Shown here: positions 22,829-32,630 of the stretch, piece after piece
How the letters are laid out: each line of letters starts with the position of its first letter
Position numbering within the stretch: the first letter of the stretch is position 1
Origin: Phoenix dactylifera
Lineage: Eukaryota; Streptophyta; Magnoliopsida; Arecales; Arecaceae
Direction: 5' to 3'
DNA length: 64,000 nt
NCBI RefSeq assembly: GCF_009389715.1
Contig: NC_052392.1
Coordinates: 35,137,144-35,201,143, forward strand
Notes under the pieces: generated by a model
Databases searched by the model: none
What the model was told of the DNA's origin: nothing
The model's input: the letters and a program-made list of their open reading frames with translations, nothing else
Position numbers and translations under genes: made by a program

Positions 22829-24386
22829 GGCCCTGTTTGGGGGGCTGTTGGCAGTAGAGCTGTTGGAAGTAGAGCTGTTAGAAGTAGAGCTGTCTGAAGT
22901 AGAGCTGTTATAAAAAGCTGTTTGCTATTTAGTAACTACATTCGTAAAGTGCTGTGGTACTTTATTTTATGTTTGGTCAACAAACTGAGAAAGTACTTTT
23001 GTATGATTAAATTACCATAAAAGACATTGCATAGTATTATACAACATAACATAATAAAACATAACATAAATTAATACATAAATATACAATATAGTATAAT
23101 ATTATTGTAATATAAAATAATATTATGTTAATATAGCATAATAGTAATATAATTATTAGAATAAATTAATATTTGGTAATATAACATAATATTAAATTAT
23201 TTAACATAACATATTAATGTATTATGATATAATGTAATATATATTATATTTATAGTGTAATACAATAATAAAAGTATAAAATATTATAATTATTAGTATA
23301 AATTAATTTCTCATAATATAACATAATATTAAATTATTTAAAATAACATATTAATGTATTATAATGTAATGTAATATAATACAATATTTATTGTATAATA
23401 CAATAATAAAGGTATAAAATATTATAATTATTATTATAAATTAATTTTTCATAATATAACATAATATTAAATTATTTAAAATAACATATTAATGTATGAT
23501 AATGTAATGTAATATAATATAATATTTATAGTATAATACAATAATAAAGGTATAAAATATTATAATTATTAGTATAAATTAATTTTCCATAATATAACAT
23601 AATATTAAATTATTTAACATAACATATTAATGTATTATAATATAATATAATATGATATTATATTTATAGTATAATACAAAAATAAAGGTATAAAATATTA
23701 TAATTATTAGTATAAATTAATTTTTCATAATATAACATAATATTAAATTATTTAACATAACATATTAATGTATTATGATATAATATAATATGATATTATA
23801 TTTATAGTATAATACAAAAATGAAGGTATAAAATATTATAATTATTAGTATAAAATAATTTTTCATAATAATTTCTCATAAAATAATTTTCCGCGGTCCA
23901 GGGGCTTTTCTTCGTGGTCCACGCTCGAGGAGGACCTCAGCGTGGGCCGCGAGGTTGATGATAAAAAAAAAACAATAGATTGATTTTGGAAGGTATGGAA
24001 AAGGACTAAATTTTTTTTCTTCTAAAATGTGGTTCAAGAGATGCATACAAAAATTGAAAAGAAAAATACCTTTTCTTACGGAAGGGAGTCTGACGGCTAG
24101 GGTTCTTGGCTCCAGCAAATTTTTAGGTTTATAAAGGGATAAACTATGTAATTATGTTATTTTAATATGGGCATTTTTGTCAAAAATACAGTTTTCCGAA
24201 AAAGCTGAAACATCTTCGTCCCAAAAGCTCAAAATTGGAGCTTCCTCCCAAAAGCTGTTTTCAGCTTCCTGCAAAAGCTGAAACAGCTTTTTGAAAAATT
24301 TACCAAACACAGTTTTTCATCTAAAAGTACTTTTGGAGGGCCAGAAAGCACTTTCTGGCCCTCCAAAAACTCCCCCAAATAGGGCC
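22829..24386. mobile_element. Non-autonomous PIF/Harbinger (Tourist-like) element
   Basis: 1558 bp with terminal inverted repeats starting GGCCCTGTTTGGGGG at the left and, on the complement, GGCCCTATTTGGGGG at the right. It is flanked by TTA on both sides (22826-22828 and 24387-24389), the usual 3-bp target of this superfamily. No transposase ORF. The left end has four copies of an AGTAGAGCTGTT motif, and the middle is a 138-bp satellite. The right end holds CTGAAACAGC repeats and a perfect 14-bp hairpin at 24335-24364. Other families share GGCCCTGTTT ends, so the superfamily call rests mainly on TTA. Confidence 0.7.
23159..23886. repeat. 138-bp AT-rich tandem satellite, about 5 units
   Basis: The marker TATAAATTAA (or a one-base variant) recurs at 23159, 23297, 23435, 23573, 23711 and 23849, exactly 138 bp apart each time. 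Units contain CATAATATTAAATTATTT and a TATTAATGTATTAT block. A more degenerate unit may precede 23159. Confidence 0.9.
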
Positions 24387-24842
24387 TTATTGGTTGACAT
24401 ATCATTCTAAGAGCTCGTCTTTTATTAAATTAAGGTTTCAAATATTGAATATTTTTTAGAAAATAAGAGTCTTAAGTTAAACTTGGATAAGTCAAAACAA
24501 TTAGAATCGGATTCTCCTTTCATTCTCCAAAATCTCAAATATGCCCAGCACTGACATGAGACAAAAATCTAAATTAGTAATTATTATTTGGGCACATGCC
24601 CAAATAATAAAATCTAGTCTAATCTTCTTTTATTCTTTCATTAGTAATCTGATTGGCTCCTAACATAAAATTATGACCGACATTATCCAAATTTCAAAGA
24701 AATTTAACCAAATGATAGATGATGCCATATGTAAGAAGACTAGAGTGTCACAAAATTGTGATATGTTTTAAAAATTATTAACTTTATATGTATCTAGAAT
24801 TGATTCTCATTTCATATTTAAAATTTATCATATTGCTCGGTA
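24387..24842 (-). repeat. Upstream unit U3, distal part
   Basis: Resumes the unit after the transposon, with the same blocks as 19280-19760 and 59300-59780, and ends near the TCATATTGCTCGG motif where block F begins. No gene. Confidence 0.65.
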
Positions 24843-25335
24843 TAATTTCTAAGAGAAATTACTATAATAATTATGTAGGCTAAGCATTTATATAAGGTAT
24901 GATACTTTTTGCATTTCTATCGGGTATTTATAGCATAGTGGATTTCACTAAAATATTCCATATAAATATTAATTTGCGAGAAAGTCATATAAATCTTTTT
25001 TTATAAAATCATAGATATTTAGATGTTACTAGATGTTGGTATACCGAGTCTGGATTGGGCGCCCATGTTGGGAGAAGCTAACATTCGGTTCCCACCCCTC
25101 CCTCCTACCTCTTAACTCTCTCAACAAGAATCTTTCCCTCTTTCTCCGTGCGAGCATGCGTCCGATTTCTTCATTCCAAAGTTCAAAATGATCCACGATC
25201 ATTGTTTTGGTGAAGCATGGCATTTGAGCGGTGAAAAGGTGTGATTCTACACACGACCAGCTGGCTAGCTTGGTGGTGATGAATTTACACACATTAAATG
25301 ATCCGAAGGACTTGGATTATTTCTATTTTAGTCTC
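24843..25335. repeat. Segmental duplication block F, copy 1
   Basis: Aligns with 61690-62290 (shared CCGAGTCTGGATTGGGCGCC, ACATTCGGTTCCCACCCC and GATGAATTTACACACATT), with a few indels. Minus-strand frames that start MCKFITTKLA occur in both copies but diverge and carry no recognised domain. Confidence 0.75.
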
Positions 25336-25457
25336 AATAAGATAAGTTTGTCTAACTTTATACTCATCAAATTTTTTGTTCTACAATAAATAACTTTTTT
25401 ATGGATTGTGTGAGTGGGCAATGATCTAAACAAATATACATTTTATATTCAAATCTA

Positions 25458-25518
25458 TATACATATATATATACATATATATATATACATATATATATAC
25501 ATATACATATATATATAC

Positions 25519-25587
<69 letters not shown>

Positions 25588-25634
25588 CATATATATATAT
25601 ATACATATACATATACATATATATATATATATAC
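25458..25634. repeat. Compound (TA)n/(CATA)n microsatellite
   Basis: About 177 bp of TATA interspersed with CATA in a quasi-regular pattern. The apparent 79- and 91-codon Tyr/Ile ORFs across it are microsatellite artefacts. Confidence 0.95.
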
Positions 25635-25640
25635 ATTGTC

Positions 25641-26379
25641 ACTTTTTTTTTAAAAAAAAATCTATGAACAGAAATTCAATTTCTATTTTTTTTTAGATTT
25701 CTAACAACAAAAACCATGTTTGGTTCTCTCTCTCTTTTTTTTACAATGAGGGTCGGCAATTAGATAAATGGAGGGGGGATGGGATTGGTAACATATTCAA
25801 GGATAAGGGAGAGCTTGACATCAGGTGGAGATGCAGATGAGGGAGAAATGGAGGAAAAGGAAGTGGTGATGGGGCCGACGATGCGACCAAGGATGAGGGA
25901 TAACTTAGCATTAGGCGAAGAGTTGGCCGGCAAGATCCGAGAAGCTAGTGTGGTAGGGTGGGACAACGGGGCTGAGGATGGATTGTGTGGAAAAAAAGAA
26001 TGGTTGAGAGGAGAAGGGAGAAAACTCACTTGTTATAAAAAAAAAAAAATGGAAGTGAAAATTTTTTATTTTCACTTTTTGCAGAAATAATGAAAGTTGT
26101 TTAAAAAAAATAAAAACGTAAAAACCAAATATATTTTCTATATTGATTTTATTTTTTTATTTTTAAAAAAGAAATAGAAAAAAATAGTACCAAATAGGGA
26201 TAGCTCGTTTAATATGTTGAACAAGGATAATAAATAGAGAAAAATAGTACAGGTTGCCGGCTAAATGATCACTCAGATCTAGTCTCTTATATTTAGGACA
26301 ATAATTGGCAGAGCAATGCAAAGAGTAAAGTGACACAACATATCCCAAATACCGCGTATGCCTAGGAAAATAAAGAAAC
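25641..26379. repeat. Segmental duplication block E1, left half
   Basis: Homologous to 51450-52180 and interrupted at 26379 by the copia element. It contains subterminal-looking TTTGGTTCTC and complementary AACCAAATAT blocks about 400 bp apart, hinting that the core may be a degraded DNA transposon. The ORFs at 25760-26090 on both strands are not conserved in a coding manner between the copies. Confidence 0.7.
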
Positions 26380-26816
26380 TGTTGGGATCAAACTGAATCA
26401 ACCTTCAAGATCATAGACTGATCTAAACACACAGACTTCAATGAATAAAACAGAAATAGAATCAAGTTATCAAACCAGGCAAGAACACAATTTTACGTGG
26501 TTTAAGTTCATAAAGAACTCTACATCCACGGAACTCAGCCACTAAGCAATCACTATTCAAAACAAGATTACACCCTCAAGGAGACAGTTATTCTCACAGC
26601 CTCATAGCCTCACAATACAAGATTTCACTCTCTCTAGGCTTAGCACCCAAAAGCCAAACCTCTCAAGAACTCACATACCTTTTCTGAAGCAAATAACAGA
26701 ACAACTACCCAATAGCTTTAGGTGCCAAGTCAGTAACTAACCAGAAAACAGTTATTAAATAGCTAACAAACTGAATAATGGTTACAACTAACTCTGTTTG
26801 TGAACCACAACTCACA
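26380..26816 (-). repeat. 3' LTR of the copia element
   Basis: 437 bp. On the plus strand it reads TGTTGGGATC to CAACTCACA. It is the right-hand end of the element in the minus-strand sense. Confidence 0.95.
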
Positions 26817-26828
26817 AACCTCCACCTT
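26817..26828 (-). promoter_or_regulatory. Polypurine tract of the copia element
   Basis: On the minus strand AAGGTGGAGGTT abuts the 3' LTR, the expected plus-strand primer. Confidence 0.8.
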
Positions 26829-26885
26829 GGTTTACAAACAAGTGATTTTCTGCTGTAGTGGCTTTCATGTCCTTATTCATCTTTA

Positions 26886-28304
26886 TCAACCAACTTCAAT
26901 CTGGACCAGATATAAGCAATGCTTAAACTTGGCCAACGAAACAACCTTAGTTGCCATATCTGCAGGATTATTCTCTGTAGACACCTTTTTCAAACTGATC
27001 AATCCACTGCTCACAATGTCTCTGATGAAATGATGTCTAACATCTACATGCTTGGTTCTTTCATGATATACTTGATTCTTGCAGAGTTGAAGAGCACTTT
27101 GACTATCAGTATATAGTATTGCAGAAGAACTTATCACCCCAAGTTCCTTAACCAAACCCTGTAACCATAAAACTTCTTTCACAGCTTCTGTAGCAGCAAT
27201 ATATTCTGCTTCTGTTGTAGATAAAGCCACAATAGATTGCAACTGTGATTTCCAGCTCACAGGTCCTCCACATATGGTAAAAATATATCTAGTAGAAGAT
27301 CTTCTCTTGTCCACATCCCCAGCATAATCTGAGTCAACGTACCCTAGAATACCTTCCACACTATCAGCTCCACCAAACCTCAATCCCACATTCACCGTAC
27401 CTTTAAGGTATCTCAGTAACCATTTCACCCCTCTCCAATGCTCATGACCTGGATTTTCCATATACCTGCTAAGCACACTGACAGAATAAGCAATGTCAGG
27501 TCTCGAGCACACCATAGCATACATCACTGAACCAATAGCATTAGCATAGGGGACTTTAACCATTTGTTCCTTCTCTTCATCAGTTTCAGGACATTGAGTC
27601 ACAGAAAATCTAAAGTGACCTGCTAAGGGCACACCAACAGGTTTAGACTCTTGCATAGAGAACCGTTTCAAAACCTTCTCTAGATAACTCTTTTGAGACA
27701 AAAATAGCTCCTTCTTATCTCTTTTTCTCTTGATCTCCATACCTAAAATTCGTCTTGCAGCCCCAAGGTCCTTCATGTCAAATTCTGAACTCAGCAGACC
27801 CTTTAGCTTTTGAATCTCAGGTTTCTCTTTGCAAGCTAGCAACATGTCATCTACATAGATTAGTAAACATATCAAGTTGCCACTTTCAAGTCTTTTGAAA
27901 TAGAAACACCCATCATAACTGCATCTCTTGAAACCAATCTTAATGACAAAGCCATCAAATTTCTTATACCATTGTCTAGGGGACTGCTTCAGTCCATATA
28001 AGGACTTTTTAAGTAGGCACACTAAATCCTCTTTGCTTGGTTCCTTGAAACCTTCTGGCTGTGACATGTATATCTTTTCTTCAAGATCTCCATGTAAGAA
28101 TGCTGTTTTGACATCAAGTTGCTCCAGCTCCCAATCATACTGTGCAACCAAAGCCATTAAAATTCTGATTGAGGTATGCTTGACTACAGGAGAGAATATC
28201 TCATTATAGTCAAACCCTTTCTTTTGTGTATAGCCCTTGGCAACAAGCCTGGCTTTAAATCTCATTGGCTCAGTGGCTGTTGCACCTTCCTTCTTCTTAT
28301 ACAC
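26886..28304 (-). CDS. Copia pol, reverse transcriptase and RNase H part
   Basis: About 472 codons in the same frame as the upstream pol segment, cut off from it by a TAG at 28305-28307. The N-terminal part of reverse transcriptase is visible (KARLVAKGYTQ, LDVKTAFLHGDLEEKIYM). The catalytic YVDD lies at residues 150-153 of this segment. RNase H follows with DSDYAGD, STTEAEY and YTDSQSA blocks, then the ERTKHVDVRHHFIRD tail and the natural stop. The first codon after the TAG is GTG, so this part has no start of its own and would need readthrough of the stop. The catalytic residues look intact. Confidence 0.9.
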   Translation of the reverse strand: MYKKKEGATATEPMRFKARLVAKGYTQKKGFDYNEIFSPVVKHTSIRILMALVAQYDWELEQLDVKTAFLHGDLEEKIYMSQPEGFKEPSKEDLVCLLKKSLYGLKQSPRQWYKKFDGFVIKIGFKRCSYDGCFYFKRLESGNLICLLIYVDDMLLACKEKPEIQKLKGLLSSEFDMKDLGAARRILGMEIKRKRDKKELFLSQKSYLEKVLKRFSMQESKPVGVPLAGHFRFSVTQCPETDEEKEQMVKVPYANAIGSVMYAMVCSRPDIAYSVSVLSRYMENPGHEHWRGVKWLLRYLKGTVNVGLRFGGADSVEGILGYVDSDYAGDVDKRRSSTRYIFTICGGPVSWKSQLQSIVALSTTEAEYIAATEAVKEVLWLQGLVKELGVISSSAILYTDSQSALQLCKNQVYHERTKHVDVRHHFIRDIVSSGLISLKKVSTENNPADMATKVVSLAKFKHCLYLVQIEVG

Positions 28305-30053
28305 CTACTTACAGCCCACAATTCTTTGGTTTTCTGGTTTCTTAACCAAAATCCATGTATGATTCTTACTCAAGGATTCTAACTCTTCAGTCATAGCAAC
28401 AATCCATTTCTTGGACTCTTTACTTTTAACAGCATCCTTGTAAGAAGTTGGCTCTTGTTCTTCAATCTCTGAGGCTGTCATAAGGGCATAAGAGATCAAA
28501 TCCGCAAAACCATATCTAACAGGTGGTTTTATAGCCCTCTTAGTTCTATCTCTGGATAATTGGTAGTGCAAGACTGATCTTGATCCATCTACTCTCGACT
28601 CCACCTGATCCTGTGCTCCAGTTGAACTAGATTCTGTGGTTCCTTGGTTATTGGGTTGATCTTCAGTAACACCAGGTTGGGATACTTGGTGCTCATAGTC
28701 AATTTGGGATGGAAACTCCACCTCAAACTCAAAATACTCCTTATCTGTAGAGAATATACTCTCTGTACTTTCAGCCTCATTATCTGCATTGTTAATCCTC
28801 AAACAAAGCATTTCATTTTCATTAAAGATTACATCTCTACTAATAATGATCTTAACCCCAGGAGCATCTTTCACCCATAATCTGTACCCTTTAATACCTT
28901 CTGGGTACCCTAAGAACACACATTTTAGAGATCTAGGCTCAAGCTTCCCTTCACTTTGGTGTACATAAGCTGTACAACCAAAAACTTTGAGATTTCTATA
29001 ATCTACTGGTTTTCCATTCCAATATTCTTCAGGTGTTTTAAAACCTATAGCAGTCGAGGGCAACCTATTAATCAAATAACAAGCTGTAATGATGGCTTCT
29101 CCCCAGAAAATTTTTGACAAACCAGAACCATATAACATGCATCTTACTCTATAAAGTAATGTTCGATTCATCCTTTCAGCAATTCCATTTTGCTGAGGAG
29201 TTTTTCTAACAGTCTTGTGCCTCAATATACCATTATCACTACAATAAGCATCAAATATCTCACTACAGAATTCAAGACCATTATCTGTTCTTAGTACCTT
29301 AAGTTTCTTCTCAGTTTGATTTTCAACTAAGACTTTCCGATGTTTAAATTTCTCATCCTTAGTTTTCAACAGAAAAATCCAAATTTTTCGAGAGAAATCA
29401 TCTACTAAGGAAAGGAAGTACCTGCTGCCACCATGAGATGGAACCTTTGCTGGTCCCCAGAGATCTGTATGCACATATTCCAGAATTTTTCTAGTGTTGT
29501 GTACTGCTATCTTGAATGACAATCTATGCTGCTTTCCCAGAATACAGTGCTCACAGAACTCTACCTTGCTCACTCTGTCACCACACAAGAGACCTTGTTT
29601 CTGCAGTTCCAGCAACCCTTTATCACTCACATGAGCCAGTCTTTTGTGCCAAAGACTAGTCTTGTCTGAATCAATCTTTGCTGCTGTACATACTGATCCC
29701 TCTATTGTGCTACCAAGAAGGATATAGAGGCCATTTCTTTTGGTACCTTTCATGACCACCAAAGCACCTCGAGACACCTTCAATTGTTCATTTTCTGCCT
29801 TGAAGCTATAACCAGATTCATCAAGAGCTCCTAGAGAAATCAAATTTCTCTTAAGATCAGGCACATGTCTAACGTCCTTAAGAGTTCTGGTCATTCCATC
29901 TACCAATTTGATAGTGATGCTTCCTATGCCAATTACTTTACATGGGGTATTATCTCCCATGAAGACCTTATCACCATCAACTTTTTGATAGAAACTGAAC
30001 CACTCCCTTCTTGGACTCATGTGGTAGCTACAACCTGAATCCATAACCCACTC
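28305..30053 (-). CDS. Copia pol, protease and integrase part
   Basis: Follows gag in frame after a TAG at 30054-30056 and runs to a TAG at 28305-28307. The aspartic protease active site DSG stands at the very start (MDSGCSYHMSP). The integrase zinc finger has H133, H137, C164 and C167 counted from the ATG at 30044. The catalytic triad is D194 (HTDLWGP), D254 (RTDNG) and E290 (QQNGIAERMNR), with the expected 35 residues between the last two. The chromodomain-like tail seen in some gypsy elements is absent, as expected for copia. The TAG at the downstream end falls where copia proteins usually have a conserved aromatic codon, before V-Y-K-K-K, so it looks like a mutation rather than a designed stop. 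Confidence 0.9.
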   Translation of the reverse strand, partial: EWVMDSGCSYHMSPRREWFSFYQKVDGDKVFMGDNTPCKVIGIGSITIKLVDGMTRTLKDVRHVPDLKRNLISLGALDESGYSFKAENEQLKVSRGALVVMKGTKRNGLYILLGSTIEGSVCTAAKIDSDKTSLWHKRLAHVSDKGLLELQKQGLLCGDRVSKVEFCEHCILGKQHRLSFKIAVHNTRKILEYVHTDLWGPAKVPSHGGSRYFLSLVDDFSRKIWIFLLKTKDEKFKHRKVLVENQTEKKLKVLRTDNGLEFCSEIFDAYCSDNGILRHKTVRKTPQQNGIAERMNRTLLYRVRCMLYGSGLSKIFWGEAIITACYLINRLPSTAIGFKTPEEYWNGKPVDYRNLKVFGCTAYVHQSEGKLEPRSLKCVFLGYPEGIKGYRLWVKDAPGVKIIISRDVIFNENEMLCLRINNADNEAESTESIFSTDKEYFEFEVEFPSQIDYEHQVSQPGVTEDQPNNQGTTESSSTGAQDQVESRVDGSRSVLHYQLSRDRTKRAIKPPVRYGFADLISYALMTASEIEEQEPTSYKDAVKSKESKKWIVAMTEELESLSKNHTWILVKKPENQRIVGCK

Positions 30054-30914
30054 CTACAAGTTCTGGTCCACTGAGATAGTTAATACCTCAGAACTTTCAT
30101 AGCCATTATCAGCAAGAGCTGCATCTCCTTTGTTTTGCTCCTTATCTCTATCCTTCCCATCAAGTCTATCAGGACAGATTCTTCTTATATGTCCTAACTT
30201 ATTACAGTGGTAGCATTTTACCTTACTATAATCTTTCTTTCCAGTCGACTTGGATCTTGAATGTGACTTCTTTCTGTGGTTGTTAGCATCCTTCTTTGTT
30301 GGTCTTCCTCTAACAGTCAATCCTTCACCAGAACTTTGAGTCTTTTCACTACTTTTGATATCGAGTAGCTTTGAATTCAGAGCATTCTGAATATCGTCAA
30401 CCGAGATTGTTTCTCTGCCATACTTTAAGGTATGCTTAAAGTTCTTGAATGTTTTAGGCAGAGAATTCAGGAGAATCACAGCCTTGTCTTCTTCATCTAT
30501 CTTGACGTCGAGATTTTCAAGATCCAATATCAGTTTATTGAACTCATCAAGACTATCTTCAACGGGTTTGGATTCATCCATCTTGAATCCAAAAAATTGT
30601 TCCTTAAGATAGATACGATTTGGCAAAGCTTTTGCCATGTACAACTCCTCGAGTTTCTTCCAGACTGCAGCAACAGTTTTCTCCTTTGAGATCTTGCGAA
30701 GGACCTGATCAGAAATGCTCAAAACAATTACACTTCGAGCCTTTCTTGAGATTTCTTCTTTGTCTGAATCCCTCATATCCACTGGAAGTTGATCTTCTGG
30801 AATCAAAGCTTTATCAAGACCCTGCTGAACTAGAACAGCTTCCATCTTCATCTTCCACAAGCCAAAATCATTTTTGCCAGTAAACTTCTCTATATCAAAC
30901 TTCGTTGAAGCCAT
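30054..30914 (-). CDS. Copia gag (capsid-nucleocapsid)
   Basis: 286 codons from the ATG at 30914 (MASTKFDIEKF). The open frame extends further upstream into the primer site and LTR, but only through a TTG, so that start is rejected. The capsid region contains FTGKNDFGLWKMKMEAVL and the YMAKALPNRIYLKEQFFGFK block typical of UBN2-type gag. A single CCHC zinc knuckle (CYHCNKLGHIRRIC, spacing 2-4-4) follows a Lys/Arg/Ser-rich stretch. The frame ends in TAG at 30054-30056, three codons before the protease region, which is in the same frame. It makes the particle shell and packages element RNA. Confidence 0.9.
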   Translation of the reverse strand: MASTKFDIEKFTGKNDFGLWKMKMEAVLVQQGLDKALIPEDQLPVDMRDSDKEEISRKARSVIVLSISDQVLRKISKEKTVAAVWKKLEELYMAKALPNRIYLKEQFFGFKMDESKPVEDSLDEFNKLILDLENLDVKIDEEDKAVILLNSLPKTFKNFKHTLKYGRETISVDDIQNALNSKLLDIKSSEKTQSSGEGLTVRGRPTKKDANNHRKKSHSRSKSTGKKDYSKVKCYHCNKLGHIRRICPDRLDGKDRDKEQNKGDAALADNGYESSEVLTISVDQNL

Positions 30915-30946
30915 CTCAGATTGATTCCTGGAGATCCGATGGCCAA

Positions 30947-30959
30947 GGCTCTGATACCA
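30947..30959 (-). promoter_or_regulatory. Primer binding site of the copia element (tRNA-iMet)
   Basis: On the minus strand TGGTATCAGAGCC, three bases after the 5' LTR, is a full match to the complement of initiator methionine tRNA. Confidence 0.95.
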
Positions 30960-30962
30960 GTT

Positions 30963-31399
30963 TGTTGGGATCAAACTGAATCAACCTTCAAGATCATAGA
31001 CTGATCTAAACACACAGACTTCAATGAACAAAACAGAAATAGAATCAAGTTATCAAACCAGGCAAGAACACAATTTTACGTGGTTCAAGTTCATAAAGAA
31101 CTCTACATCCACGGAACTCAGCCACTAAGCAATCACTATTCAAAACAAGATTACACCCTCAAGGAGACAGTTATTCTCACAGCCTCATAGTCTCACAATA
31201 CAAGATTTCACTCTCTCTAGGCTTAGCACCCAAAAGCCAAACCTCTTAAGAACTCACATACCTTTTCTGAAGCAAATAACAGAACAACTACCCAACAGCT
31301 TTAGGTGCCAAGTCAGTAACTAACCAGAAAACAGTTATTAAATAGCTAACAAACTGAATAATGGTTACAACTAACTCTGTTTGTGAACCACAACTCACA
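30963..31399 (-). repeat. 5' LTR of the copia element
   Basis: 437 bp, five transitions from the other LTR. Transcription of the element would start in this copy, running leftwards. Confidence 0.95.
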
Positions 31400-32119
31400 C
31401 AAACATAGAAAAATAGATGACTATGCATTTAGTCAGGACCAAATGGGGTCTAGAATTGGATCTAATCCAAGATAAAGAAAACCAGAAAAACTATTGGTCA
31501 TTATAAATTAGAAAGTAAAGTAATAGTGACATGAATTATAATAGTATAGATTAATGATAGCATTGGTGTGAATATTATTGTATTTAGGAAAAAGGTGTAG
31601 AGTTATTTTGGTTTTTTTGAAGAAAATATGACACACAAAATATGGGGTATCAAAATTAATTCAATACATGTTAAGGATTTGGCATTCAAATAAGATGTTA
31701 TAAGAAAAACAATCTTAGATTTATCATTTAGTGGAGCTAGGATTAAACATGAGGAAGGGTATATGCAAAAATCTCATGAGGGCGGATACACAGTGAGAGA
31801 AGAGTACCGTAGAAAACAAATTAATTAGGAGGAATGTTGAGATAGAGACCTCGTGGCATGCCACTTAGAAGTGGTACCAAGGAGAAAGAGAGAGACCAAA
31901 TCAGACCTTAAAACTCACAGTTGCGTCCTAATCTAATGCAATGGTAACAGTTTTTTTTTGGATACAATCAGCAAGTGCATTCTCTAATATCCATCTATCT
32001 TTCTCAAAACAGAGCATTGCTGTCGTTACAAAACTGAAAGAAATAGCTGCATTCTTCAGTTATTAGCAGAGTTGGGAGCTGTCCTTGCAGCAGGCTATTT
32101 TGAAATTAAATACATCTAA
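31400..32119. repeat. Segmental duplication block E1, right half
   Basis: Continues block E1 after the copia element and aligns with 52180-52862 up to TTGAAATTAAATACATCTAA. No gene seen. Confidence 0.75.
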
Positions 32120-32630
32120 GCAAAGCTTCAATCATTTTGATTTATTCCTGTAAGATAAATCCAAGAACCTGCATCCTTTCTCATGAACATTCAATTTTTG
32201 CACTAGGCAAAACATTTCAAAGATTTGCGGTCAGAGAGCTTGACATAAATTCGTAAATAAGTCAACATTGCCGAGGAGTTTTTAGGCCTTGGTCTTGGAA
32301 CACTTGCTTATTACTTTACTCAATGAAGTGCTCCTCCTTTCATTCATTATGTTGTGACAACCATGTCCAAAACTTGTTCAACACAATTTTTAAAGGAAAT
32401 GTAAAAATCAACAATACTACCATTTCCAAAAACCTATGTTTCTAAATATTAGAGGGAGAAATGAGGCCAAATCATAGATCCCGTGCACAATGCCCATTAA
32501 ACAAATATAGTATCAACAAGTGTTCTTGAGTAAAATGTGTTTAAAATATCAAGATGAAACTTAACTATATGCAGGGTTACCAAGAACAGAATTTAATTTC
32601 AATTCCATGCGCTGAAACCTCGACACAACC
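32120..32630. other. Flank between block E1 and solo LTR
   Basis: AT-rich, without recognisable features. This segment, plus the first 75 bp or so of the LTR, is missing from the third cassette, where block E2 joins the LTR directly. Confidence 0.5.

Larger units (their letters stand above)
26380..31399 (-). mobile_element. Ty1/copia retrotransposon, nearly intact, young
   Basis: 5020 bp on the minus strand with two 437-bp LTRs differing at only five positions, all C/T transitions (98.9% identity). A tRNA-iMet primer site, a purine tract and a single gag-pol frame are present. The frame is interrupted by two in-frame TAG codons. The flanks are GAAAC (26375-26379) and CAAAC (31400-31404), a 5-bp target duplication with one mismatch. 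The empty site is seen in block E2 near 52175. The domain order protease-integrase-RT-RNase H is diagnostic of copia. Confidence 0.95.

Noticed and set aside
25367..25653. Tyr/Ile-rich ORFs on both strands
   Set aside because: Translation of a TA/CATA microsatellite.
30915..30974. Upstream extension of the copia gag ORF
   Set aside because: It starts at TTG inside the LTR and crosses the primer site. The ATG at 30914 begins the conserved gag sequence.
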